A stretch of DNA of 50,070 nucleotides, from NCBI GenBank assembly GCA_022776215.1, contig JALFIR010000065.1:1-50070 (forward strand), written 5' to 3'. The stretch comes from Colivicinus sp022776215 (lineage in GTDB: Bacteria; Bacillota_I; Bacilli_A; Erysipelotrichales; Erysipelotrichaceae). Shown piece by piece: positions 1 through 6,492 of the stretch (its first letter is position 1; each line of letters opens with the position of its first letter). A program made the translations under genes and the position numbers. Below the pieces are notes generated by a model, which was not told the origin of the DNA, searched no databases, and saw nothing but the letters and a program-made list of their open reading frames with translations.

Positions 1-12
1 CCTCATTGTAAG

Positions 13-104
13 GGTGGTACTAAAAATAAAACAACCGGTACTGATTACCGTACCGGTGCATGTTTATATATGGTGGCATTAAGTGGTGTACAGGTGGTAC
101 TAAA
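13..104. repeat. Pair of 12-bp direct repeats near the window edge
   Basis: The word GGTGGTACTAAA occurs at 13-24 and again at 93-104 in the same orientation, 80 bp apart. The copies lie beyond the 3' end of the transposase fragment at 122-373, so one may belong to the terminal repeat of a decayed insertion sequence. The outer end lies off the window, so this cannot be decided here. Confidence 0.4.
22..57 (-). terminator. Probable terminator behind transposase fragment
   Basis: A perfect 8-bp inverted repeat (ACCGGTAC at 34-41, GTACCGGT at 50-57) with an 8-nt loop is followed, reading the minus strand, by a T-rich run at 22-33. It is correctly placed and oriented to end transcription of the minus-strand transposase fragment. 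Confidence 0.5.
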
Positions 105-121
105 CACCGTATCAATGGCAC

Positions 122-373
122 TCAGGCTGTGAAATATTCAGAATAGAAATCTCTATAGTGTAGCGCTTTAGGGTTACGTATAGTCTTATCTAACAATATT
201 TTCACTTTTTCAAGTTTGTTATATGGCTTGTTAACCATGAAAGAAAATAGATTAAGATAGTTTTGTAAGTCCCTTCTATCAAATCTAGAATGAGAATTAA
301 GAAACTTTTTCAATAGATAGTACAGAATGTTTACATCACTTAGTGGATAATCTCCGTCTTGTTGTTTTAACAT
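122..373 (-). pseudogene. Transposase C-terminal fragment
   Basis: An 83-residue open frame rich in Leu, Lys, Asn and Tyr. The stretch HSRFDRRDLQNYLNLFSF followed by a basic C-terminus ending LHYRDFY recalls the C-terminal end of ISXO2/IS1595-type DDE transposases, where a conserved His-Ser pair is followed by a Tyr-Leu-Asn-rich helix. A complete transposase of that kind has roughly 300 residues, so the catalytic N-terminal two thirds are absent. An in-frame TAA sits directly upstream of the ATG, and the sequence beyond belongs to an unrelated IS200-like remnant, so the truncation is real. The family call rests on recalled motifs, not on a search; a small unrelated protein is the alternative. 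Confidence 0.4.
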
Positions 374-393
374 TTATAGCCACGCTATCATAG

Positions 394-797
394 CACACTT
401 CTGCAAGTGATGAATATTATTTAAAAGTCAATTTATTATTTGTATGTAAATATAGAAAGAAGTTATTAATTAATAATTTTGATAATATCGTTAAGAAAGC
501 TATTTTAGAAATATCCTATAGAAATAATTTTAATATCGATATATTAGAAACGGATGAAGATCATATCCATATGTTAATATCGTATCCACCAAAATTATAT
601 GTTACATCAGTAGTCAGTAAATTAAAACAAGAAACTATCATTTACTTATGGAAAAATTACTCTAAATTTTTATCACTAAATTTTTATCTAAACATTTTTG
701 GAAAGAACATACTTTTTGGAGTGACGGATACTTTGCTTGTTCCATAGGTGAAGCAAACCCAGAAACTATCAACCGCTATATAGAAAGTCAATGTTAA
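394..797 (+). pseudogene. tnpA: IS200/IS605-type TnpA transposase, frameshifted
   Basis: Two overlapping plus-strand frames together encode a Y1 (HUH) transposase. The first reads VCKYRKKLL...DEDHIHMLISYPPK, containing the HUH metal-binding His-x-His (DHIH). The second reads KHFWKEHTFWSDGYFACS and continues to INRYIESQC and TAA, containing the expected catalytic Tyr region (SDGYF). The frames are separated by a 14-nt tandem duplication at 662-689. Removing one copy restores NYSKFLSKHFW in one frame, exactly the family pattern. No in-frame ATG is found at the 5' end; the nearest ATG (410) is out of frame and soon stops, so a second 5' lesion is likely. The family normally has about 140-150 residues. 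Confidence 0.85.
662..689 (+). repeat. 14-nt tandem duplication inside tnpA
   Basis: CTAAATTTTTATC occurs at 662-674 and again at 676-688, giving a 14-nt repeat unit. Because 14 is not a multiple of three it shifts the frame. Deleting one unit in silico rejoins the two halves of the transposase exactly, so this is the inactivating lesion, most simply explained by replication slippage. Confidence 0.9.
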
Positions 798-852
798 TGC
801 ATTCATATCATAAGCTAAAGACTTATGAGTTTTCTGCATAAATTTATATAAT

Positions 853-884
853 AAAAAAAGAAACTGTTACACCAACAGTTCTTT
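853..884 (-). terminator. Terminator of flavodoxin gene
   Basis: The inverted repeat AACTGTT (862-868) and AACAGTT (874-880) is extended by further A-T pairs and, on the minus strand, runs into a tract of seven T. It lies 35 bp past the flavodoxin stop codon. Confidence 0.75.
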
Positions 885-919
885 CTTTCATACTATATGG
901 GGAAAGTATATATAGAAAG

Positions 920-1342
920 TTAGATATTAGCTAACTGACTACCAATTTGTTTAAGATCACTAATAGCCTTATCATCTGGTGATAATCTTGTGATATAGCC
1001 TTTATCGTTTAAGATGATGGCACCATGATCTTTTAGACGATTTTCTAAGTCTGACATCCATTTGCCATTGCCCCAGTCATAAGATCCAAATAGGGCGATT
1101 GTTTTTCCTTTGCAGCCTTTTTCTATTTCACTTACAAAGTCATCCATTTCTGAGTCTAATTCTTCATCACCCATGACACTAGCACCTAGGGCAAATACTT
1201 GTTCATCTTTTAAATCATCAGCGATAATGCTGTTAACATTTGTAACATTTACTTCCTTACCACTTTCTTTAACACCTTCACCAATGGCTTCTGCCATCAT
1301 TTGAGTGTTACCTGATAATGTCCAATAAATAATATTAATCAT
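920..1342 (-). CDS. Short-chain flavodoxin
   Basis: A 140-residue FMN-binding electron carrier, the usual length for a short-chain flavodoxin. The N-terminus has a beta strand (INIIYW) followed by the FMN phosphate-binding loop TLSGNTQMMA (residues 8-17, pattern T/S-x-S/T-G-N-T). The acidic middle segment and FGSYDWGNGKW match the isoalloxazine-binding loops. Flavodoxins replace ferredoxin as low-potential electron donors, often under iron limitation. The ATG overlaps the TGA of the decayed DUF3793 gene upstream (ATGA), so the two were one translationally coupled unit. Expression probably depends on the promoter region at 1906-1948, where two identical-pattern palindromes lie. No iron-sulfur cysteines are present. 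Confidence 0.9.
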   Translation of the reverse strand: MINIIYWTLSGNTQMMAEAIGEGVKESGKEVNVTNVNSIIADDLKDEQVFALGASVMGDEELDSEMDDFVSEIEKGCKGKTIALFGSYDWGNGKWMSDLENRLKDHGAIILNDKGYITRLSPDDKAISDLKQIGSQLANI

Positions 1343-1895
1343 ATAGCTCCTTCTATAATTTCATTTAAGCGGTAGCCGCTTAACAATTGTTTCAATGAAG
1401 TTTCTAAGGCTTTATCTAATTCTTTGAATACTTTAAGTGTTTCATTAAGGTTGGAATAGACCTTCCAATATTTACATGCCAGATAATTTTTTCCTTCGTT
1501 TTCAATAAAGCCTTTGATATCTTCTATAGGATAATTTAAGATGATTCCAAGCTCGTGAGGAAATGCAGTTTTGTTTAGATAAAACTACTGAAACGTTTTG
1601 TGAGCTTTCTTAAGACATAATTAAGGTCACACCTTTTATATCCTAGTTCTTTAAGATAAGTTTTCACTTCATCTTTAAATAGATACTCTTTTAAATTAAC
1701 TTCTCGATATATTAAGATAATTTCGTTTTTATCATTTTTATGCAATAGGTGAATAGACAAGGGGCTATTATCTAATACATTAAGAAGATAATTGTAAGTA
1801 CCTTTCTTACCAGTTATGGTATTAGCTATAGTTAGTCCTTTGATTACTGGGGCACAGGTGTTTATGAATTAATAGTTTAGTTTTTCTTTTGTCAT
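1339..1895 (-). pseudogene. Decayed DUF3793 family protein
   Basis: Reading the minus strand from ATG at 1895 after a good ribosome-binding site (TTGAGGTAAT), the frame gives MTKEKLNY, a TAA at 1869-1871, then an otherwise uninterrupted frame to about 1575. A shift follows, and the downstream frame reads FPHELGIILNYPIEDIKGFI and later YWKVYS, the hallmark C-terminal block of DUF3793. Adding one T to the run at 1581-1584 joins the halves as SSFYLNKTAFPHEL. The gene therefore carries one nonsense codon (a CAA-to-TAA change would explain it) and one single-base deletion. It ends with TGA overlapping the flavodoxin ATG. DUF3793 genes are often found beside flavodoxin or iron-uptake genes in Firmicutes; their function is unknown. 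Confidence 0.85.
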
Positions 1896-1905
1896 ATTAC
1901 CTCAA

Positions 1906-1948
1906 GTTAGCAATAACTAACTATGTATATAGGTTAGCAAATGCTAAC
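1906..1948 (-). promoter_or_regulatory. Two GTTAG-N6-CTAAC operators
   Basis: Two palindromes with the same half-sites lie 27 bp apart centre to centre: GTTAGCAATAACTAAC (1906-1921) and GTTAGCAAATGCTAAC (1933-1948). They sit immediately upstream of the DUF3793-flavodoxin ribosome-binding site on the minus strand. The pattern resembles DtxR/IdeR-type metal-repressor boxes (TTAG...CTAA), which would suit an iron-responsive flavodoxin. The regulator assignment is inference. Confidence 0.6.
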
Positions 1949-1960
1949 TAATAATGCAAG

Positions 1961-1985
1961 AAAAAGATGAACAATTAAGTTCATC
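1961..1985 (-). terminator. Terminator of pyrBIC operon
   Basis: A perfect 7-bp stem (GATGAAC/GTTCATC, plus-strand positions 1966-1972 and 1979-1985) with a 6-nt loop is followed on the minus strand by TTTTTCTT. It overlaps the pyrC stop codon, so the operon ends directly at pyrC. Confidence 0.9.
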
Positions 1986-3249
1986 TCTTAAATTTACACT
2001 TTCCCGCAACAAATGTTTGAACAGTTCTACCATAGACATTCATACCAATAAAAGGTGAGTTATGGCTCTTTGACTTAAAGTCTTCTTCCTTTATTTCGTA
2101 TTCATTTGTTACATCAAATAGTGCGATATCTGCAATACTTCCTACTTTTAAAGTACCACGGTTTATATCCAATATCTCTGTACCCTTAGTTGACATCTTG
2201 TTTATTAGTTCAAGAGGTGTAAGAATACCTGTTTTAACTAGATATGTATAAGATAGGGCAAATGATGTTTCAAGTCCTACAATACCATTTAAGGCTTTCT
2301 CAATAGGTTTAGATTTTTCTTCCTTACTATGAGGTGCATGGTCTGTAGCGATAACATCGATTGTTCCGTTTCTTAAAGCTTCTTTAACAGCTTCAACATC
2401 TTCTTTACTACGAAGAGGTGGGTTCATTTTCTTGTTAGGATCACCATTTACATCATCTTTATTAAAGATAAAGTAGTGAGGTCCTGTTTCACAAGTTACC
2501 TTGATTCCTCTTTCTTTAGCGGTTTTAATAATGTCTAGGCTATTTTTAGTACTTATATGACATAGGTGTATTCTTGCGTTGGCTTCATTAGCTAACATGA
2601 TATCTCTTGCGACAATTAGTTCTTCGCCAATGCCAGTAGAAGCAAGGGAATCATCTTCAGTATGTGAAAATACTTGTAGATTTAATTCTTTGGCTTTTTC
2701 AATACCTTTTAACATTAGCTTAGAATTCATTACTGAACGACCATCTTCACTGATAGCACAAATGCCCTTACCGTTAATCTTTTTAGTAATGGTGTCTACT
2801 TCCATTAGTTTTTCATAGTCACATAGTTCTTCACCTTTTTGACCGTTAGTGATAGCTCCAATAGTTAATACGTTGATTAGATCAGCTTCTTTTGCCTTCT
2901 TATCAACATTTTCTAAAGTTTCTACACTATCGATTACAGGCTTAGTATTAGGCATCATACATACAGTAGTAAAGCCACCGTGTACAGCAGCTTCAGAGCC
3001 ACTTTTAATGTCTTCTTTATATTCTAGTCCTGGTTCTCTAAAGTGAACATGTAGGTCGATTAGACCTGGTGTTACCCATAGGCCCTTGGCGTCAATTGTT
3101 TCAGCTTTTTCAAAGTCTTTAGCTTCTCCTAATGTCTTGTTAGCTAATTCAATCATGACAATCTTATCATCATCAAGATATAAATTGCCTTCTTCGCATA
3201 GGTTTTGACTAGGGTCGATGATTAAGCCGTTTTTAATAATCTTTTTCAT
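1981..3249 (-). CDS. pyrC: Dihydroorotase
   Basis: This zinc enzyme closes carbamoyl-aspartate to dihydroorotate, the third step of de novo pyrimidine synthesis in the cytosol. The 422-residue length fits class I dihydroorotases. The metal site DLHVHFREPG begins at residue 65 (His67 and His69), followed by the conserved MMPNT segment. ATDHAPHS near residue 305 supplies the catalytic Asp and substrate contacts. A carboxylated bridging lysine is usual in this class, but I did not locate it with certainty. The ATG overlaps the pyrI stop by one base (TAATG), so translation is coupled. It is the last gene of the pyrB-pyrI-pyrC operon and is under the attenuator ahead of pyrB. Confidence 0.97.
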   Translation of the reverse strand: MKKIIKNGLIIDPSQNLCEEGNLYLDDDKIVMIELANKTLGEAKDFEKAETIDAKGLWVTPGLIDLHVHFREPGLEYKEDIKSGSEAAVHGGFTTVCMMPNTKPVIDSVETLENVDKKAKEADLINVLTIGAITNGQKGEELCDYEKLMEVDTITKKINGKGICAISEDGRSVMNSKLMLKGIEKAKELNLQVFSHTEDDSLASTGIGEELIVARDIMLANEANARIHLCHISTKNSLDIIKTAKERGIKVTCETGPHYFIFNKDDVNGDPNKKMNPPLRSKEDVEAVKEALRNGTIDVIATDHAPHSKEEKSKPIEKALNGIVGLETSFALSYTYLVKTGILTPLELINKMSTKGTEILDINRGTLKVGSIADIALFDVTNEYEIKEEDFKSKSHNSPFIGMNVYGRTVQTFVAGKCKFKR

Positions 3250-3677
3250 TATTTTTTGTTAAATGAAACAATCTCATCGCAGTATTCACAACGATATTCT
3301 CTTGTTTCAGGATTGATTAAATGGAAGATATGAGGGATGCCATTTTCTACTGAAGTAACACATCTTGGGTTCTTGCACTTAATAACGTTTGTTACTGTTT
3401 CAGGTAAAGATAATTTGATCTTTTCAGCAATCTTACCATCTTTGATGATATTAACAGTAGCATTTGGGTCAATTAGACCAAGTACAGTTAAGTCAACGTC
3501 AGTAACGTTTTGAATCTTGATGATATCTTTTTTACCATGTTTTTGGCTTTGAGCGTTCATGATAAAGGCGATAGTGTTTTCGCTTGTGTCAATATTTAGG
3601 TATTCTAGAATTTGAGCACCTAAGCCTGCAGTAATATGGTCAATTACGATTCCGTTTTCAATACTAGTTACAATCAT
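3249..3677 (-). CDS. pyrI: Aspartate carbamoyltransferase regulatory subunit
   Basis: This is the allosteric nucleotide-binding subunit that joins PyrB trimers into the holoenzyme and carries CTP/ATP feedback control. The 142-residue protein has the N-terminal nucleotide-binding fold (MIVTSIENGIVIDHI) and a C-terminal zinc domain with four cysteines in the standard order, C-x4-C (CKNPRC) and C-x2-C (CEYC). The start at 3677 is chosen because AGGAGG lies just upstream. A longer frame opening at 3707 would overlap pyrB and has no ribosome-binding site. PyrI shows that this ATCase is of the pyrBI type, so feedback by nucleotides acts on the enzyme as well as on transcription. Confidence 0.96.
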   Translation of the reverse strand: MIVTSIENGIVIDHITAGLGAQILEYLNIDTSENTIAFIMNAQSQKHGKKDIIKIQNVTDVDLTVLGLIDPNATVNIIKDGKIAEKIKLSLPETVTNVIKCKNPRCVTSVENGIPHIFHLINPETREYRCEYCDEIVSFNKK

Positions 3678-3690
3678 TTTTAGCCTCCTA

Positions 3691-4617
3691 TTAACCTTCA
3701 ATTCCAAGTAAGCTCATGATTAGAGCCATACGTACAAACATACCGTTCTTTGCTTGTTCAAAATACTTAGCACGTGGATCGCTATCAACTTCAGTAGCGA
3801 TTTCATTAACTCTTGGTAGTGGGTGCAAGACAATCATGTCTTTCTTAGCAAGTTGCATTTTTTCGTTGTCTAAGATATAAGTGTCCTTTAGACGGATATA
3901 GTCGTCTTCATTGAAGAAACGTTCTCTTTGAACACGAGTCATGTATAGAACATCAACTTCACCTAATGCTTCTTGCATAGTTCTTACTTCTTTGAATTCG
4001 ATGTTGTTTTTGATTAATACTTCTTTTCTTACATAATCAGGGATTGTTAATTCTTCTGGAGAAATTAATACAAACTTAACATTCTTATATCTTGACAATG
4101 CCTTAATTAGTGAGTGAACTGTACGACCAAACTTTAAGTCACCACAGCAACCTACTGTAATGTTTTCAAAAGTACCTAATGTTCTTCTGATAGTTAATAA
4201 GTCAGTTAATGTTTGTGTTGGATGTTGGTGACCACCATCACCAGCGTTGATTACTGGCATGTCAGTGCTATTAGCAGCAACTCTTGGAGCACCTTCCTTT
4301 GGATGACGCATAACTGCAACGTCTGCGTAACATGAGATTGTTCTAATTGTATCGGCAATACTTTCGCCCTTAGCAACTGAACTTGAATTTGGTTCAGAGA
4401 AGCCAATTACTTGACCACCTAGTCTTAACATTGCAGCTTCAAAGCTGAAACGTGTACGTGTACTTGGTTCATAGAATAGGGTAGCTAATAGCTTTCCATC
4501 ACACGCATGTGCATATTTTTGAGGATCAGCAATAATACGGTCTGCTAAATCAAAAATGCCATCTAATTCTTCTAAACTGAAATCCATTGGTTCCAATAAG
4601 CTTCTGCCCTTTAACAT
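3691..4617 (-). CDS. pyrB: Aspartate carbamoyltransferase catalytic subunit
   Basis: This enzyme catalyses the committed step of pyrimidine synthesis, carbamoyl phosphate plus aspartate to carbamoyl-aspartate. The 308-residue length is typical. The carbamoyl-phosphate loop FYEPSTRTRFSFE is present near the N-terminus, HPTQTLTDL in the middle, and HPLPRVNEI near the C-terminus, all diagnostic of ATCase catalytic chains. The start at 4617 (MLKGRSLL) follows AGGAGG with a short spacer. An upstream in-frame ATG at 4659 lies inside the attenuator hairpin and has no ribosome-binding site, so it is rejected. PyrB is the first gene of the operon, 13 bp ahead of pyrI, transcribed from the promoter at 4742-4769 through the attenuator. 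Confidence 0.97.
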   Translation of the reverse strand: MLKGRSLLEPMDFSLEELDGIFDLADRIIADPQKYAHACDGKLLATLFYEPSTRTRFSFEAAMLRLGGQVIGFSEPNSSSVAKGESIADTIRTISCYADVAVMRHPKEGAPRVAANSTDMPVINAGDGGHQHPTQTLTDLLTIRRTLGTFENITVGCCGDLKFGRTVHSLIKALSRYKNVKFVLISPEELTIPDYVRKEVLIKNNIEFKEVRTMQEALGEVDVLYMTRVQRERFFNEDDYIRLKDTYILDNEKMQLAKKDMIVLHPLPRVNEIATEVDSDPRAKYFEQAKNGMFVRMALIMSLLGIEG

Positions 4618-4631
4618 AAAAGTTCCTCCTA

Positions 4632-4666
4632 AATAAAAACCTTCAAACATAAAATACATTTGAAGG
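4632..4666 (-). terminator. Attenuator terminator ahead of pyrB
   Basis: On the minus strand CCTTCAAA pairs with TTTGAAGG (plus-strand arms 4640-4647 and 4659-4666) in a perfect 8-bp stem with an 11-nt loop, followed at once by TTTTTATT. It lies between promoter and ribosome-binding site of pyrB, so it can only act as a conditional terminator. Confidence 0.85.
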
Positions 4667-4732
4667 CGTACATCAAAAGAAACCAGTGTTTTTTCAAGCC
4701 TTCATAGTATCTCGTACTAAATTAAAGGTTTT
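4632..4732 (-). promoter_or_regulatory. Pyrimidine attenuation leader of pyrBIC
   Basis: The leader holds three mutually exclusive pairings. The terminator is at 4640-4666. An antiterminator can form from TGAAGGC (plus 4698-4704) with GCCTTCA (plus 4661-4667), a perfect 7-bp match that destroys the terminator's 5' arm. Upstream, TAGTA-CGAGA-TACTA (4705-4719) with flanking CCTT/AAGG pairs sequesters the antiterminator strand, so it acts as an anti-antiterminator. This is the architecture of PyrR-controlled leaders, but the loop matches the PyrR-binding consensus poorly. A tiny ORF also overlaps the terminator. The sensor is therefore unproven. Confidence 0.7.
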
Positions 4733-4741
4733 TCCAAAACT

Positions 4742-4769
4742 ATTATATGCAATTTTCATGCCATTTCAA
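4742..4769 (-). promoter_or_regulatory. Promoter of pyrBIC
   Basis: On the minus strand TTGAAA (plus 4764-4769), a 16-bp spacer and TATAAT (plus 4742-4747) form a near-consensus sigma-A promoter. The predicted start near 4735 gives a leader of about 118 nt that contains the whole attenuator. Confidence 0.85.
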
Positions 4770-4801
4770 TATTGATTTGATAAAAACTGCCTATTAAATA
4801 G

Positions 4802-4840
4802 TGGACAATCGTACATAAAAACAATAAAATATATGTACGA
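4802..4840 (+). promoter_or_regulatory. abiE promoter with overlapping operator
   Basis: TGGACA (4802-4807), a 17-bp spacer and TAAAAT (4825-4830) form a promoter. A perfect 9-bp inverted repeat, TCGTACATA (4809-4817) and TATGTACGA (4832-4840), places one arm in the spacer and the other just after the -10. AbiEi antitoxins repress their own operon through inverted repeats, so this is the likely autoregulatory operator. Confidence 0.7.
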
Positions 4841-4850
4841 AAGGCAAAAA

Positions 4851-5435
4851 ATGAAAAAAAGACTAGAACAATTATTCATTGAAAATAATAATGTGTTGAG
4901 TAAAAAGCAGTTATTAGAGTTTGGATGTACAAAATACGAAGTGAAGAAGCTTGTTGATGATGGTACTTTAGAGCATTTACAACATGGCCTTTATGGTTTT
5001 AATAATGAGCTAAAGGATGAATTTTATACATTTCAACATGATAATTCTTATTTTATATATAGTAATGAAACAGCTTTATTTCTTCATGACTTAACAGATA
5101 GATACCCAATTCCATTAAGTGTCACTACTAAAAGAGGGTATCATTTAAGAAATGAAAAATTAAAGGTTTACTACGTAAAAGAAGAATTACTAAAAAATAA
5201 TATTGTTGAAATTATGTCGCCACAAGGTAATCCTATTCTTGTTTATGATGTTGAACGTACTGTATGTGATGTTGTAAAGAATAAAAAAAGAATAGAACAA
5301 CAAGTATATGTACAAGGTTTACAGAATTATTTTTTAAAGGGTAAACCCAATCTAAGAAAGTTATCTAAAATTTCTAAAGAACTGCATATTCAACAAAAAA
5401 TGATGGATATTATCGAGCTTTATATGAAGCCATAG
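4851..5435 (+). CDS. abiEi: AbiEi-family antitoxin
   Basis: This 194-residue protein is the antitoxin and autorepressor of a type IV toxin-antitoxin system. The N-terminus (LEQLFIENNNVLSKKQLLE through VDDGTLEHLQHGLYGF) is the winged helix-turn-helix typical of AbiEi, in which Gly-x-Tyr-Gly closes the wing. The middle segment (YFIYSNETALFLHDL..RYPIPLSVTT) and VYDVERTVCDVVK are the conserved core of the C-terminal antitoxin domain. The start at 4851 has GAAAGG upstream. An in-frame ATG at 4833 lies inside the operator arm and is rejected. The toxin gene follows after 46 bp, an unusually wide gap since many AbiE pairs overlap. In AbiE systems the proteins need not bind each other; the antitoxin represses transcription and counters toxin action. 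Confidence 0.88.
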   Translation: MKKRLEQLFIENNNVLSKKQLLEFGCTKYEVKKLVDDGTLEHLQHGLYGFNNELKDEFYTFQHDNSYFIYSNETALFLHDLTDRYPIPLSVTTKRGYHLRNEKLKVYYVKEELLKNNIVEIMSPQGNPILVYDVERTVCDVVKNKKRIEQQVYVQGLQNYFLKGKPNLRKLSKISKELHIQQKMMDIIELYMKP

Positions 5436-5481
5436 GAGAAAAAACGTGAAATATACAAGTATAGATTAATGGAAAAGCAAA

Positions 5482-6306
5482 ATGAAAAAATTATCTGATA
5501 TAAATAATGTAGATGTTCAGGCGATGCAACAAAGATATATATTAGAAGAATTTGCTAGAAAGATTAGTAAATCAAAACATAAAAGTTCAATAGTGTTAAA
5601 AGGTGGTTTTGTTGTGTCAGCACTTTTGGGTATAGATGAAAGAAAAACTAGAGATATTGATTTTACATATAATTCAACTATATATAGCATTGACGAAATA
5701 AGATGCATCATAGAAGATATATGCAATACAGATACTGATTCTTTTTTCAAATATGAAATCGCTAGTATTAGTGAAGAACAATTAGATGACCACTATTCTG
5801 GTTATAGTTGTGTGCTAGATGCAATAAATGGAAAAGCTAAACTGCATTTAAAGTTAGATATTTCAAATAACACTTTAATTTATCCTAATGGAATAGAAAC
5901 TAAAGTGCATAGTTTTATTGATGATGATAACATTGATGTTTTGAGTTATCCGATAGAAAACATAATAGCAGAGAAGTATGAAACTACACTAGATAGAGGA
6001 GAGTTTAATTCTCGAATTAGAGATTTGTTTGATGTCCATTTTTTGTATCAAGAAAATCATCACTTGATCGACGATGAATTATTAGCAAAAGCAATTATAA
6101 CCGTATCAAAAGATAGAGACACTTACGATAATCTATTTGATTATGATGAATTGATTGATGAATTGTTGTGTTCGGAAATATTTAATAAAAATTTTAACAA
6201 CTATAAAAATAAATATTATAAATATAGAGAAGAAACCATAAACGACATTTTTCATACTTTTGGAACAATTAACGACGTAGTCCAAAAAGAATTAAATAAC
6301 AAATAG
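5482..6306 (+). CDS. abiEii: AbiEii nucleotidyltransferase toxin
   Basis: A 274-residue DNA polymerase-beta-like nucleotidyltransferase, the toxin of the AbiE pair. KGG at residues 40-42 followed by TRDID (Asp58 and Asp60) gives the GG-x(n)-DxD metal and nucleotide site. IIAEKYETTLDRGEFNSRIRD (from about residue 156) is the conserved AEK...R...RxxD block. All key acidic residues are present, so the enzyme looks active. Some family members block growth by adding nucleotides to tRNA 3' ends; the substrate here is not readable from sequence. AbiE modules can abort phage infection. It follows abiEi in the same orientation with its own weak ribosome-binding site (GGAAAAG), and probably shares the promoter at 4802-4830. 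Confidence 0.9.
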   Translation: MKKLSDINNVDVQAMQQRYILEEFARKISKSKHKSSIVLKGGFVVSALLGIDERKTRDIDFTYNSTIYSIDEIRCIIEDICNTDTDSFFKYEIASISEEQLDDHYSGYSCVLDAINGKAKLHLKLDISNNTLIYPNGIETKVHSFIDDDNIDVLSYPIENIIAEKYETTLDRGEFNSRIRDLFDVHFLYQENHHLIDDELLAKAIITVSKDRDTYDNLFDYDELIDELLCSEIFNKNFNNYKNKYYKYREETINDIFHTFGTINDVVQKELNNK

Positions 6307-6450
6307 CATTATCCAAAAACCTCAAGAATTGACTCGAGATTTCTAATGGGCAAAAAGAAAACATACCATTAAAACAAGCCTAGTACAATCCTTCCAGTTA
6401 ACTGAATTTTACGGTTAATTTTATCGTTAAATACAAGAAAAATTTGTGAA

Positions 6451-6479
6451 TTGATAAACAAGTAGTAATACTTTATAAT
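6451..6479 (+). promoter_or_regulatory. Promoter of secreted-protein/ABC operon
   Basis: TTGATA (6451-6456), exactly 17 bp, then TATAAT (6474-6479): a near-perfect sigma-A promoter. The predicted start near 6486 places the first arm of the 13-bp inverted repeat (6493-6505) at the very 5' end of the transcript. The rest of the gap from 6307 shows no convincing gene. Confidence 0.85.
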
Positions 6480-6492
6480 AAAAACAGGTAAT

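Larger units (their letters stand above)
394..830 (+). mobile_element. IS200/IS605-like element remnant
   Basis: The broken tnpA is bracketed by two short hairpins: CACTT/AAGTG at 396-409 and TCATAAG/CTTATGA at 808-828. Elements of this family have subterminal imperfect hairpins in place of terminal inverted repeats. The right hairpin, 11 bp past the tnpA stop, is well placed. The left one overlaps the reconstructed frame and is less convincing. No companion tnpB lies in the window. Confidence 0.45.

Noticed and set aside
4631..4673. Small minus-strand ORF of 14 codons across the pyrB attenuator as a gene
   Set aside because: It has no ribosome-binding site and its sequence is dictated by the hairpin. 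It is kept only as a possible leader peptide in the attenuator finding.
4833..4850. ATG at 4833 as start of abiEi
   Set aside because: It lies inside the operator arm directly after the -10, where transcription has barely begun; the ATG at 4851 has a better site.
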